Origin: Clostridia bacterium
Lineage (GTDB): Bacteria > Bacillota > Clostridia > Oscillospirales > CAG-272
Assembly (NCBI GenBank): GCA_017503105.1
Contig: JAFVTS010000033.1
Span: 1 to 36,323, forward strand
Direction: 5' to 3'
DNA: 36,323 nucleotides
The notes beneath the pieces are model-generated. The model did no database searches, was not told the DNA's origin, and saw only the letters and a program-made list of their open reading frames with translations. The translations under genes were made by a program, and so were the position numbers. Positions 8,352 to 17,126 of the stretch are shown here, piece after piece (position 1 is the first letter of the stretch; every line of letters begins with the position of its first letter).

Positions 8352-9179
8352 ATGCAAGCTATATTCGGTCTTACGCGTGAGCAGCACAACCGACTTTATT
8401 TCGACGAATACACGAACGATTCGGGAATACTTCATTTTCATTCGCCGATCGAGCTCTATTTTGTGGACGGCGGCGAGATGGAGGTTTTCGTAAATGACAA
8501 GCGGCGCATCCTCCGCGCGGGGGAGATGTCGGTGGCGTTAAGCTTCGACGCGCACGCTTACGCCACGGTAGGCACCTCGCGCTCAAGCGTTCTTATAATT
8601 CCGTCCTATATGTGTGAGGAATTTTCCCAAGCGATAAGGCACAAGCGCGCCGTAACGCCGTTCATCTGCGACAAAGAGGCGGTGAAGAGCATAAAGGACT
8701 GCTTCTCAAAAATAAAAGAGTGCGGCGAGAATTCTATAAAAATGCGCGGATACATATACGTTATCCTCGGTATCGTTATGGAGCATATCAACCTTGAGAG
8801 CATTGACGAGCCGCTCGATTCAAAGCTCTCTTCAAGACTGCTCTTCTATATAAATGAAAATTATAAGAGTAACGTTACCCTTGCCACCGTTTCGCAAGCC
8901 TTCGGCTACACGCCCGAGCACCTTTCGCGCTATTTCAAATCCTGCTTTAAAATAGGAATAAACCGTTATATAACGATGGTCAGGCTGAAAAACGCCCTTG
9001 AACTGATGCACGAGGGGCGTCATACGGTTCTGTTCTGCGCAATGGAGAGCGGATTTAATTCGGTTCGTACCTTTTACAGAGCATTTGCCGAGGAGTTCCA
9101 TTGCTCACCGAGCGAATATCTCAAAAGCGTAGGTATAGATGCCGAAAAGGGACTCTCGCATTTTGAGATAAGTGAATAA
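8352..9179 (+). CDS. AraC family transcriptional regulator
   Basis: A 275-residue regulator. The N-terminal half is a cupin-like sensing domain (HFHSPIELYFVDGGE, LRAGEMSVA). The C-terminal about 100 residues hold the two helix-turn-helix motifs of the AraC family, with VTLATVSQAFGYTPEHLSRYFK and the signature ending GFNSVRTFYRAFAEEFHCSPSEY seen in pieces. I chose the ATG at 8352 because TAAGGAGG lies 5 bases upstream; an in-frame ATG at 8292 has no such site and falls inside the candidate operator. It is divergent from the DMT exporter gene, its most likely target. The ligand is unknown. Confidence 0.93.
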   Translation: MQAIFGLTREQHNRLYFDEYTNDSGILHFHSPIELYFVDGGEMEVFVNDKRRILRAGEMSVALSFDAHAYATVGTSRSSVLIIPSYMCEEFSQAIRHKRAVTPFICDKEAVKSIKDCFSKIKECGENSIKMRGYIYVILGIVMEHINLESIDEPLDSKLSSRLLFYINENYKSNVTLATVSQAFGYTPEHLSRYFKSCFKIGINRYITMVRLKNALELMHEGRHTVLFCAMESGFNSVRTFYRAFAEEFHCSPSEYLKSVGIDAEKGLSHFEISE

Positions 9180-9186
9180 AAAAACG

Positions 9187-9217
9187 GGTGGAGACGTTGC
9201 GATAAAACGCCTCCACC
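9187..9217 (-). terminator. Terminator of the pflB-pflA operon
   Basis: A 12-bp stem with one mismatch pairs GGTGGAGACGTT (9187-9198) with AACGCCTCCACC (9206-9217). On the minus strand it is followed by a run of seven T, so it primarily ends pflBA transcription. On the plus strand, after the AraC gene, the trailing sequence is not T-rich. Confidence 0.82.
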
Positions 9218-9272
9218 TGTGCCATATTTGTGCGTATTAAACCGATTTTGAGATTGAAAAGCTGTTCTTTCT

Positions 9273-9974
9273 TTATCTCTTTAATAATTCCTCAAGCTCC
9301 GATATCCTTTTTTGCTCCGCCTCGGGTGTATCACGAAGCGGGAAGGGGATCCCGAGCTTTTCGTATTTTTCAAGGCAGAGCTTGCGAAAAGGCAGGAGCT
9401 CTGTTTTTTTGATGCATTTATAAGGCTCTAAAATTTTAGAAAGAGCTCTTATATCTTCTTCGGTGTCGTTTATCCCGGGCACAACGACGTGCCTTATCCA
9501 AACGTCCTTCCCGAGCGCTTCGAGCTTCTCAAGAAAGCGCAAAACGCCCGCGAGGTCGGCACCCGTGTTAAGTTTATAAGCTTCGGAGGACGTAAATTTT
9601 ACGTCAAGGAGCACAAGATCAACAAGCTCAAGCAACTTGTCCGTGTCCTCGTTATCAACGGCTCCCGAGGTGTCAAGGGCTATGTGAAGTCCTCGAGCCT
9701 TTAAGATCTTTGCAACCTCGGTGACGAACTTCGCCTGTACGCACGGCTCGCCCCCCGAAAAGGTAACTCCTCCGTTTTTTATATACGGGTAGAGCTTAAG
9801 GACCTTTTCCGCAAGTTCCGATGAGCTGAAAACTTCCCCCGCTTCTTTTTTCCAAGTGTCGGGATTGTGGCAGTAAATACACCGAAGGGGGCACCCCGTG
9901 GTAAAAATTACGGCTCTGACCCCGGGACCGTCGAGCGTCCCGAGAGATTGTATGCTGTGTACGTAGCCCGTCAT
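9273..9974 (-). CDS. pflA: Pyruvate formate-lyase activating enzyme (radical SAM)
   Basis: A 233-residue radical SAM enzyme that abstracts hydrogen from the glycyl-radical site of pyruvate formate-lyase. The 4Fe-4S motif CxxxCxxC is C28, C32 and C35 (CPLRCIYC). The following HNPDTW and the SAM-binding GGVTFSGGEP segment are standard for the family, and the length is typical. Its start overlaps the stop of pflB by one base (TAATG on the minus strand), so the two are translationally coupled. It is expressed from the pflB promoter under the ZTP riboswitch. Confidence 0.97.
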   Translation of the reverse strand: MTGYVHSIQSLGTLDGPGVRAVIFTTGCPLRCIYCHNPDTWKKEAGEVFSSSELAEKVLKLYPYIKNGGVTFSGGEPCVQAKFVTEVAKILKARGLHIALDTSGAVDNEDTDKLLELVDLVLLDVKFTSSEAYKLNTGADLAGVLRFLEKLEALGKDVWIRHVVVPGINDTEEDIRALSKILEPYKCIKKTELLPFRKLCLEKYEKLGIPFPLRDTPEAEQKRISELEELLKR

Positions 9975-12211
9975 TATACCGCTTCGTGGAAGGTTCTTTT
10001 GATGACCTCCGCCTGCTGCTCGCGTGAGAGCTTGTGGAAGTTAACCGCATAGCCTGAAACACGGATGGTAAGGTTGGGGTAAAGCTCCGGGTCGTTCATA
10101 GCGTCGACGAGCTTTTGTCTGTCAAGGACGTTGACGTTTATGTGATGCGAGTTCTGGACGAAGTAACCGTCGAGAATATTGACGAGGTTGCCTATTCTCT
10201 CTTCGTCCGTCTTTCCGAGCGCTGCGGGTACTATTGAGAAGGTGTTGGAGATACCGTCGCGGCAGCAGTCGTAGGGCATTTTTGCAACGGAGTTGAGCGA
10301 GGCGAGAGCGCCGCATTTTTCTCTGTTGTGCATCGGGTTCGCACCGGGGGCAAAGGGCTCGCCTGCCGCGCGCCCGTCGGGAGTCGCGCCCGTTTTCTTG
10401 CCGTATACTACGTTAGACGTGATAGTAAGGACCGACAAGGTGTGCTTTGCGCCTCTGTACGTCGGATTCTTGCGAAGCTCGGTGATGAGCCTCTCAAGGA
10501 GCTCCTTGGCAATAGAGTCGACCCTGTCGTCGTCGTTTCCGTACGTCGGGAACTCGCCCTCGGTCTTAAAGCCCGTAACGAGTCCGCGCTCGTCGTATTC
10601 GGGTGTGACGGAGGCGTACTTTATCGCCGAAAGGCTGTCCGCAATTACGGAAAGACCTGCCGCGCCGAACGCCATTACGCGCTCGACCTCGGTGTCGTGA
10701 AGAGCAAGCTGGGTCTTTTCGTATGCGTACTTGTCGTGCATAAAGTGGATGACGTTCATCGTGTCGACGTATTCTCCCGCAAGCCAGCCGAGATAGTAGT
10801 CAAGACGTCTTTTTACCTCGTCGAAGTCAAGTACGCCGCCTTTGATAACGGGCATTTCGGGACCGATCTGCATTCCCGTTTTTTCTTCCTTACCGCCGTT
10901 GAGCGCCATAAGAAGGATCTTGGGAAGGTTGCATCTTGCGCCGAAGAATTGCATCTGCTTTCCTACCTTCATAGCACTTACGCAGCAAGCAATAGCGTAA
11001 TCGTCGCCGTATATCGGACGCATAAGGTCGTCGTTTTCATACTGTATGGAGTCGGTTTCAATGGAAACTCTCGCGCAATAGCGCTTGAACGCCTCGGGAA
11101 GAGCCTCTGACCAAAGCACCGTAAGATTTGGCTCGGGTGCCGTGCCGAGATTGTAGAGCGTGTGCAGGAATCTGAAAGCGCTCTTCGTAACGAGAGTTCT
11201 TCCGTCCTCTCCCATACCGCCGACAGCCTCGGTGATCCAAACGGGATCGCCGCCGAAGAGCTCGTTATATTCGGGTGTTCTCAAATGCCTTATCATACGG
11301 AGCTTCATTACGAATTGGTCGATGAGCTCCTGAGCTCCCGCCTCGTCAAGCACGCCAAGGCGAAGGTCGCGCTCAAGATAAATATCTATGAACGTTCCGA
11401 CGCGTCCGAGCGACATTGCCGCACCGTTTTGCTCCTTGTTTGCCGCAAGATAGCCGAAGTAGAGCCACTGTATAGCCTCCCTCGCGTTCGTCGCGGGCTT
11501 TGAAATATCTACGCCGTAAAGCGCCGCCATATCGCGGAGCTTGCCGAGGAAGTCTATCTGCTTGTAAAGCTCCTCGCAAAGGCGGATGTTCTCCTCGGTC
11601 ATACGCTTTTTGCCGAGCTCTTCCTTGTCGCGCTTCTTTTCTTCAATCAGCTTGTCAATGCCGTAAAGAGCTATCCTTCTGTAATCTCCGATTATTCTTC
11701 CTCTGCCGTAAGCGTCGGGCAGACCCGTGAGAATTCCCGTATGACGCATAGCGCGCATAGTGTCGGTATACGCTCTGAAAACGCCGTCGTTGTGCGTCGT
11801 CTTGTAGAAGAATTCGCGCTCTATCTCGTCGGAGAGCTCGTAGCCGTAAGCCTTGCAGGCGCTTCTTGCCATTCTTATACCGCCGAAGGGGTTGACGCCT
11901 CTTACGAGAGGTGCGCCCGTCTGAAGACCGACGATGAGCTCGTCGTCCTTATCAAGGTATGCGGCAGGGTAGCTGAGAAGAGATGAAACGTTGTTCGTGT
12001 CAACGCCGATAACGCCACCCTTGTCCTTTTCTTCTTTTAATTTAGCCTCTAATTTTCCGAAAAGACGAGCGGTCCTTTCGGTCGCGGGAGCGAGGAAGCT
12101 CTCGTCGCCTATGTAAGGCGTATAATTCTTTTGGATAAATTCGCGCACGTCAATGGTGTCGCACCATTTTCCGCTTATAAATCCTTGCCACTCTGTTCTC
12201 GTGTTTTCCAT
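9974..12211 (-). CDS. pflB: Formate C-acetyltransferase (pyruvate formate-lyase)
   Basis: A 745-residue glycyl-radical enzyme converting pyruvate and CoA to acetyl-CoA and formate under anaerobic conditions. The catalytic cysteine pair is C409-C410 (YAIACCVSA) and the radical glycine is G720 in RVSGYAVNF near the C-terminus; both match the family in position. The start at 12211 ([11 protein letters not shown]) has AAGGAG upstream; an in-frame start 15 codons earlier lies in the leader and lacks a ribosome site. It is preceded by a complete ZTP riboswitch and consensus promoter, and followed by pflA. Formate made here can be used by Fhs encoded about 7 kb away. Confidence 0.98.
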   Translation of the reverse strand: MENTRTEWQGFISGKWCDTIDVREFIQKNYTPYIGDESFLAPATERTARLFGKLEAKLKEEKDKGGVIGVDTNNVSSLLSYPAAYLDKDDELIVGLQTGAPLVRGVNPFGGIRMARSACKAYGYELSDEIEREFFYKTTHNDGVFRAYTDTMRAMRHTGILTGLPDAYGRGRIIGDYRRIALYGIDKLIEEKKRDKEELGKKRMTEENIRLCEELYKQIDFLGKLRDMAALYGVDISKPATNAREAIQWLYFGYLAANKEQNGAAMSLGRVGTFIDIYLERDLRLGVLDEAGAQELIDQFVMKLRMIRHLRTPEYNELFGGDPVWITEAVGGMGEDGRTLVTKSAFRFLHTLYNLGTAPEPNLTVLWSEALPEAFKRYCARVSIETDSIQYENDDLMRPIYGDDYAIACCVSAMKVGKQMQFFGARCNLPKILLMALNGGKEEKTGMQIGPEMPVIKGGVLDFDEVKRRLDYYLGWLAGEYVDTMNVIHFMHDKYAYEKTQLALHDTEVERVMAFGAAGLSVIADSLSAIKYASVTPEYDERGLVTGFKTEGEFPTYGNDDDRVDSIAKELLERLITELRKNPTYRGAKHTLSVLTITSNVVYGKKTGATPDGRAAGEPFAPGANPMHNREKCGALASLNSVAKMPYDCCRDGISNTFSIVPAALGKTDEERIGNLVNILDGYFVQNSHHINVNVLDRQKLVDAMNDPELYPNLTIRVSGYAVNFHKLSREQQAEVIKRTFHEAV

Positions 12212-12254
12212 CCGTTTTTCTCCTTTATATTTGGATTTTTCGCCTGTGGCAAAC

Positions 12255-12360
12255 AAAAAAGGCAGTCTTGTTCACCACAAAACTGCCCAGACGGTCGGCA
12301 TTCATATTCCCGGCTCCACGCAGGTCACCCTGCTTTTATCCGTCAGTAACTCGGGAACTT
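12255..12360 (-). promoter_or_regulatory. ZTP (pfl-motif) riboswitch with overlapping terminator
   Basis: Read on the minus strand, P1 is TTCCCG paired with CGGGAA (about 12357-12352 and 12312-12307), enclosing the conserved ACTGACGGA and a P2 hairpin GCAGG-GTGA-CCTGC. After a short linker comes the second conserved half TGCCGACCGTCTGGGCA (12300-12284). Its CCGTC can pair with GACGG of the first half to form the known pseudoknot. The last GGGCA overlaps the 5' arm of a terminator stem (GGCAGTTTTGT with ACAAGACTGCC, 12287-12261) followed by six T. Ligand binding should hold the pseudoknot and prevent termination, so ZMP/ZTP, which signal shortage of 10-formyl-THF, switch on pflBA. Class assignment rests on recognised consensus blocks. 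Confidence 0.95.
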
Positions 12361-12370
12361 TTACGCCCTT

Positions 12371-12399
12371 ATTATAACATAACTTTGCCGTTAAGTCAA
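12371..12399 (-). promoter_or_regulatory. Promoter of the pflBA riboswitch transcript
   Basis: Minus strand TTGACT (12399-12394), 17-bp spacer, TATAAT (12376-12371). The transcript should start near 12364, just before P1 of the ZTP riboswitch. Confidence 0.85.
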
Positions 12400-12485
12400 G
12401 AGGTAGGCGCAAAAAAATATTTTTGGAAATTTTGACTAAAGCGCCGTGCGAGGAAAATGCTTTAAAATCAACAGACGGGAACGTC

Positions 12486-12776
12486 TTAGCCGGCAGGCGT
12501 ACTTACCTCCTCCGCATAACCGCAGAAGGAGCATTCCCTGTACGAATGGTTGCCTTCGTTATAGTATTTAAAAATGTGCCCGTTTTTGCAGCGCCCGTTT
12601 TCGTCGTACTCATTAGGATCGTCTAAAACTCTTTGCTCCTTCGAGCCGCAGGTTTTGCAGCTTCTTTTGAAGACGAGTCCATCAGGCTCTTCGACGGTTT
12701 CCCACTCGCCGTAGCTGTGACCGTAGCGCGCGCAAAGCTCTTCCTCGGACGCAAACCAATCACTCTCAAATATCAC
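12486..12776 (-). CDS. Small Cys-rich (zinc-ribbon-like) protein, last gene of the TIR cassette
   Basis: A 96-residue protein with CKTCG in the middle, a single CKNGH, and CSFCG near the C-terminus, together with several His residues; this suggests one or two metal-binding knuckles. It is acidic and has no membrane segment. It starts with GTG directly after the TAG stop of the TIR gene with no gap, and no strong ribosome site is visible, so it is probably translated by coupling. A short hairpin (AGACG/CGTCT) overlaps the stop. The family is not recognised. Its position suggests a cytosolic accessory to the SPFH/TIR proteins. Confidence 0.65.
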   Translation of the reverse strand: MIFESDWFASEEELCARYGHSYGEWETVEEPDGLVFKRSCKTCGSKEQRVLDDPNEYDENGRCKNGHIFKYYNEGNHSYRECSFCGYAEEVSTPAG

Positions 12777-14708
12777 CTAAAACGCACCGAGAGCGCTAAG
12801 CGCGAGGAGCGCGAGGAGCGCGACGACGGTGATAATTATAACTATCTTTTTTATTTTTCGCTTCGTATCTTCCGAAGCCCTCGGACGCTCTTTTATTTTA
12901 GCGAAGAAGGCAAAGAAGCGAGAGCTTTTTTCTTTCTTTTCCTCTTTCTCCCTGACGTCCTTAACACCCGTAGCGCGGTAACGTAGGATGGCTCTGATCA
13001 TAACCGCCGCGTCAAATATGATTAAAACGGTGCAAGGGATGAGACAGCTGAGCATCTCGTCTTCTTCAAGGATCAGCTTGCCTATTATAAGCTCAAGCGA
13101 GCCCCAGACGCTCGTTATAATACCGATAAGAAGTAAAAGAACGTCGAGCTTTTTCGGTTCTTCTGCCGTATCGCGAGAACGGAAAATTAAAGCGGTTCGG
13201 CATATTCCGACAAACAGAAGCATAAGGATGGATGCGATAAGCGGCATAAAGACCGCTCCGAAATCGTCAGCCCACCCCATCCCGCCGAACAAGTATAAAA
13301 CGGAGCAGACCGCGGAAAAGATCAAGCAAATAACGCTCGTGCGCATTTTGCTAAACTCGTTCGTGCCGCTTGAAAGAGAAAAGAAATCAGCTTTCGGTGA
13401 GCGACGCACTCTTGCGCTTAAAATATCGTCAAGTCTTCTTTTTAGCTCCTCGTCCGCGCGGGCGTAAAATTCTATGTATTCGTTCGAAGCTTCGTAAGGC
13501 TTTTCTAAATTTCTTAAATCTTCTAAGTTCGATATTCTGTATTTGGCAAGCAAACGGTACAGATAAGCTTCGGTATAAGACGGGTCGCTTTTTATCTTAG
13601 CAAAGCACATCCTTAAGACCGTAAAGTACTGCTTTGCCTCAAGCCTTTTTTTAGCAAGGATAGGGAACAGCGCGTCATCCTCCGCCTTGGGGGTAAGTTT
13701 TTCTTTTAAAGAAGAAACGCCTTTTTTAACGTATCCGAGGCCTCGCTTTGCCAGATCTGTGCCCTGAGCGACAAGCTTTTTTGCGTCAAATCCGATAGCT
13801 TTTGCTTCGCTCTTCTTATCTAAGATCTTTTCAATTCCGTGTAAAAGATCCTGTGAGAAGCCAAGATCGCCCATATTCAAGGCTTGAAGATACTTGAACT
13901 CCTCCGGCAGATCGTTCGGTGACATATCGCGGTAAGCGGGGATGAGTGTTTTGTTCTCACCGCTTTTGATAAGCTTCAAGTACCTTGACCATTCGTTTTT
14001 CACCCACGCGGACTCAAAGTACTGAGGCTTCGTTCCGAGGGCTATCATAATTTTCGAGGAGTGCAGAGCCGAGAAAATGTAAGGCTCGTATTCCACGCCT
14101 AATTTATCCTCAAGAGTTATGCGGCTGAAAAACACTCTGTATCCGCTGTTTGTGAGGATGTGGTATATCTGTGTTGCATAAACGCTGTCGTCTGTATGTT
14201 GACCGTTTGCGTCCGTTTCCTTGTAGCAGATAAATATATCAAACGGAGCCTCGTTTTTCGATACTGCGAGAATCCTCTTTTGAATCGAGTTTATCACCTC
14301 GGCCTCGTCTTCAAAAGCCGAGCGCTGCAACGGATCCGCGTATCTTATAGCGGACTTGTAATCCTCGTCGTCGAAAATAGAGGTAAGCTGTGTGCGGTTC
14401 ATCGTCGGAACGCGCCTGCCCGTGCGAGGGTCTTCTACGTATTCGATACCGAATTTGCAAAGCACGAGTGACCAATACGCCTCAGCATCCGTGCTGTCAT
14501 TACTCAGAAGATTTCGGAAAACCTCTTCTGCCGAGTCGTACTGATTGTTGCGCCTTAAATCTCCGCCTCTGTTGTAAGTATCAGTTCTTGCGGTGTCGCG
14601 ATATGTGGGGAAGGTCTGCTTGGTATTGCAATACTCGCAGGTGCCTATCGTTGCCTTTTCATCAAGTGAAACGCTTCCGCCGCACATTTTGCATCTGAAA
14701 ATGGCCAT
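12777..14708 (-). CDS. Zinc-ribbon/TIR-domain multi-spanning membrane protein
   Basis: A 643-residue protein. Residues 6-27 form a zinc ribbon (CKMCGG and CEYCNT); about 40-150 are helical and TPR-like (a repeat-like segment with QYDSAEEVFRNLL). A TIR domain lies at about 155-290, opening with FDIFICYKETD. It contains the RVFFSR strand and WVKNEW, where E239 aligns with the catalytic glutamate of NAD-cleaving TIR domains such as SARM1. A linker of about 100 residues leads to five hydrophobic helices (about 456-480, 484-507, 525-550, 560-585, 618-640). The TIR domain is therefore cytosolic and membrane-tethered. Bacterial TIR proteins commonly cleave NAD or make NAD-derived signals; whether this one does is inferred from E239. 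The start lies 1 base after the stop of the preceding membrane protein gene, with GGAG upstream. Confidence 0.85.
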   Translation of the reverse strand: MAIFRCKMCGGSVSLDEKATIGTCEYCNTKQTFPTYRDTARTDTYNRGGDLRRNNQYDSAEEVFRNLLSNDSTDAEAYWSLVLCKFGIEYVEDPRTGRRVPTMNRTQLTSIFDDEDYKSAIRYADPLQRSAFEDEAEVINSIQKRILAVSKNEAPFDIFICYKETDANGQHTDDSVYATQIYHILTNSGYRVFFSRITLEDKLGVEYEPYIFSALHSSKIMIALGTKPQYFESAWVKNEWSRYLKLIKSGENKTLIPAYRDMSPNDLPEEFKYLQALNMGDLGFSQDLLHGIEKILDKKSEAKAIGFDAKKLVAQGTDLAKRGLGYVKKGVSSLKEKLTPKAEDDALFPILAKKRLEAKQYFTVLRMCFAKIKSDPSYTEAYLYRLLAKYRISNLEDLRNLEKPYEASNEYIEFYARADEELKRRLDDILSARVRRSPKADFFSLSSGTNEFSKMRTSVICLIFSAVCSVLYLFGGMGWADDFGAVFMPLIASILMLLFVGICRTALIFRSRDTAEEPKKLDVLLLLIGIITSVWGSLELIIGKLILEEDEMLSCLIPCTVLIIFDAAVMIRAILRYRATGVKDVREKEEKKEKSSRFFAFFAKIKERPRASEDTKRKIKKIVIIITVVALLALLALSALGAF

Positions 14709-14709
14709 T

Positions 14710-15432
14710 TTATTTACTCCGCTTGAGATTTTTGCAAAGTTCGTTTCTTTCCTTTAAAGTAAGAAGTGCCGTAGCACAAAGCTTTACCGCAAGATCCTCG
14801 TCACCGCTCTTTATCGCGTCGCGGCATTCCTTTACTTGAGTGTCGAGCTCCGCTTCGATCTCGGCGAGCGCGTCGGTGCTTACGGGGTCGCTGTATCTTG
14901 CCTCTTCCGTAAGCGTTTGAATATTTGCTCTGAGCGCATCGCTTTTTACGTACGGGAAAAGAGCGGCAAGCTCAGCTCGCAGAGATTTGATGAACGAGGT
15001 GCGTTCTATGATCTCTGATTCGGTTTCTTTTATATTGTCCTTTGTTAAGAAGCAGGTAATAGCGAGAATGAGGTATAAGCCGAGAAGAACTATTTGTACG
15101 GGATAAACGATTTTCGGGCTGACGCTTGGCTCCAGCTGCATAAACGTGAATGAAGCGGTGTATTGAATAACGCAATAGATGGCGCCGTATCTTACAAGCG
15201 GAAAACCGAAGAGCCAATCGCGAAGAAACGCGCGCATAGGGCCAAGCAAAAGAATGGTCACCACGAACGTGAGCGCACCGATTATAGTTATAGCCCACGA
15301 GAACCAGAAAACGGCGGTGTGATTTTTTACTCCAAAGGTAAAGAATATAACGCAGTTATATATGATAAGTGCGATAAGAGCTATCGCCGCTGCCATAAAC
15401 AGCGTTTTCTTTTGATCTTGTTTTTGTTTCAT
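14710..15432 (-). CDS. Four-helix membrane protein with cytosolic helical tail
   Basis: A 240-residue protein with four transmembrane segments (about 11-33, 41-64, 79-99, 108-129). A hydrophilic helical C-terminal region of about 110 residues, rich in Glu, Lys and Leu, is probably cytosolic and coiled-coil-like. There are no catalytic motifs and I do not recognise the family. The start has GGAGG 9 bases upstream. It sits between the SPFH scaffold gene (24-base gap) and the TIR gene (1-base gap), so it is almost certainly part of the same complex or pathway, perhaps as the membrane partner to which the SPFH or TIR protein binds. Confidence 0.8.
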   Translation of the reverse strand: MKQKQDQKKTLFMAAAIALIALIIYNCVIFFTFGVKNHTAVFWFSWAITIIGALTFVVTILLLGPMRAFLRDWLFGFPLVRYGAIYCVIQYTASFTFMQLEPSVSPKIVYPVQIVLLGLYLILAITCFLTKDNIKETESEIIERTSFIKSLRAELAALFPYVKSDALRANIQTLTEEARYSDPVSTDALAEIEAELDTQVKECRDAIKSGDEDLAVKLCATALLTLKERNELCKNLKRSK

Positions 15433-15456
15433 TTTTCGTGTCCTCCGTTATGTACC

Positions 15457-16932
15457 TTAATTGCTCTGCTTTTTTGCGCCGCAGTTGCCGCAGAAAAGTC
15501 CGCTGTTGCCGTCAAATCCGCACTTTTCGCATTTCCAAGCCGCTACGGGCTTCGCTGTGCCGCAGTTTTCGCAGAAATTGTGCCTGTTTCCCGAATGTCC
15601 GCAAGCAGGGCAGGTCCAGCTCGTCGGACGGGGTGCACCGCACTCGCCACAGAAATTGCCCGTATTTTCATTGCATCCGCAAGAGCAGACCCAAGTATTG
15701 CGCGCTGTCGAAGAAGGCGTCGGTTCTTCTGCGGGAATATTGAAGTTGTCCATCTTTCCGACTACCGCCTCTGCCATCTTCATACCGACGGCAAGATTGA
15801 TGAAGTCGCCTGCGACGCCTCCGCCCGCAGCTCCGCCCGAGCCGCCCGCGCCGAGATTAGAGTTGATCTTTCCAAGGCTCTCCGCGTAAGCTTTTTGTAC
15901 GTCTGCCGCGATCACGTCCTTTTCACTGTAACCCTTTTCTCTCATTACCTCAGCCTCGGCAAGACCCTTCATTCTCTCTGAGCTTGCTGTTGCCTCGGCG
16001 GATATCTTTTGTATGTCGGCCTGATTTTTTGCTCGGATGATCTCGATCTGAGAGGCTGTTTCTTCTTCCGTTATCTTGCGCTCGCGCTGAGCCATTGCGA
16101 TGGTCTGACGGACCTCCTCTGCCTTGACGTCGAGATATATCTTCGTTTGCAGAGCTTTAAGATCCTGGAAATTCCTGTCGTCCTCGGGCAGGGAAACGTT
16201 TGAAACGTAAAACTGCGGAACCTCAAGTCCGTAAGCCTCGAATATGGATTTGACCTTATCCTTCAAGAAGATCGACAGCGACTCAAGGTGCATATCTATC
16301 TCTAAAATATTTATGTTGCGGGATACGATAGCTTCGGCAAGATGCGATTTTATTTCCGTCATCATCGGAGCTCTGAAGAAGTCCGAGAGCTTGTAGTATA
16401 CCGCGTTCTTTACGACGCTTGACGAAGAGTCGCCCTTTTCCGTAAAATCGTTTCTGAGAAGTCCCGAGGAAACGCCGACGAGGCTTACCAAAAGCTTTCT
16501 TCCGTTCGTAACCTTGAGCGAGATCTCGCCCGAAGCACCTATGTCAAACGGGATCTTCGTGAAGGGATCGACGAAGCGAACGCGGGAGTCCGTACCCCAC
16601 TTGATTCCCATTTGCGTCGAATAATTTATGAAATATATCTCCGCGTGAAAAGGAATGTCGGTCTTCGTCACAAAGTTAAAGACCTTGTTGAGCAGGGGCA
16701 GATTTTCCGTCGTCAGGGTGTGTCTGCCCGGGCCGAAGGTATCGAGCGCCTCACCGTTTAAGAAAAAGATAGCCTCTTGAGATTCGTGAACGATCAGCTG
16801 CGAGCCTATCTGAAAGTCCTCTTCCGGATGCTTCCAAATAAACGTGGAGTTGTCACCGTCGTACTTGATGGTTGCGAGGTTGTTCGTGGTGTTTTTCAAC
16901 ACCTTCAGAGCTTTTTTAGACTTGCCTATCAT
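15457..16932 (-). CDS. SPFH/Band 7 scaffold protein with three C-terminal zinc ribbons (YdjI-like)
   Basis: A 491-residue protein. An SPFH-type domain covers about 40-250 (IGSQLIVHESQEAIFF near its start), followed by a charged coiled coil (about 255-330, QRERKITEEETASQ). A Gly/Ala-rich linker (GAGGSGGAAGGG) precedes an amphipathic helix, and three zinc ribbons follow, each with a W-x-C lead: CSCGC/CGECG, CPACG/CENCG, CEKCG/CGNCG. This is the architecture of YdjI-type proteins found in many Firmicutes. SPFH proteins oligomerise on membranes. I place the start at ATG 16932, with AAGGGTGG 8 bases upstream; a GTG at 16944 lies inside that site. It is the first gene of the TIR cassette. Confidence 0.88.
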   Translation of the reverse strand: MIGKSKKALKVLKNTTNNLATIKYDGDNSTFIWKHPEEDFQIGSQLIVHESQEAIFFLNGEALDTFGPGRHTLTTENLPLLNKVFNFVTKTDIPFHAEIYFINYSTQMGIKWGTDSRVRFVDPFTKIPFDIGASGEISLKVTNGRKLLVSLVGVSSGLLRNDFTEKGDSSSSVVKNAVYYKLSDFFRAPMMTEIKSHLAEAIVSRNINILEIDMHLESLSIFLKDKVKSIFEAYGLEVPQFYVSNVSLPEDDRNFQDLKALQTKIYLDVKAEEVRQTIAMAQRERKITEEETASQIEIIRAKNQADIQKISAEATASSERMKGLAEAEVMREKGYSEKDVIAADVQKAYAESLGKINSNLGAGGSGGAAGGGVAGDFINLAVGMKMAEAVVGKMDNFNIPAEEPTPSSTARNTWVCSCGCNENTGNFCGECGAPRPTSWTCPACGHSGNRHNFCENCGTAKPVAAWKCEKCGFDGNSGLFCGNCGAKKQSN

Positions 16933-17001
16933 AGTTATGCCCACCCTTTACTTCAATATATTATAAAGATATTAAATATTTTAATATAACATTCCAAACT
17001 A

Positions 17002-17030
17002 ATTATACAGGATTCTTCAAAAAATGTCAA
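17002..17030 (-). promoter_or_regulatory. Consensus promoter of the SPFH-TIR operon
   Basis: Minus strand TTGACA (17030-17025), 17-bp spacer, TATAAT (17007-17002): 12 of 12 consensus bases. A leader of roughly 60 nt holds an AT-rich near-palindrome (about 16966-16986). A perfect promoter suggests constitutive expression unless an operator is hidden in the leader. Confidence 0.88.
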
Positions 17031-17064
17031 TACTTTACATAAAAATAGTTATTCCATTACGTTA

Positions 17065-17093
17065 TTGACATATCGTTCCCGTTGTGATAAAAT
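17065..17093 (+). promoter_or_regulatory. Promoter of the 551-aa putative lyase-like gene
   Basis: TTGACA (17065-17070), 17-bp spacer, TAAAAT (17088-17093), divergent from the SPFH operon promoter about 35 bp away. Confidence 0.78.
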
Positions 17094-17126
17094 ATAAATG
17101 TATAAATGTAAAAAACAGAGGCTTTT

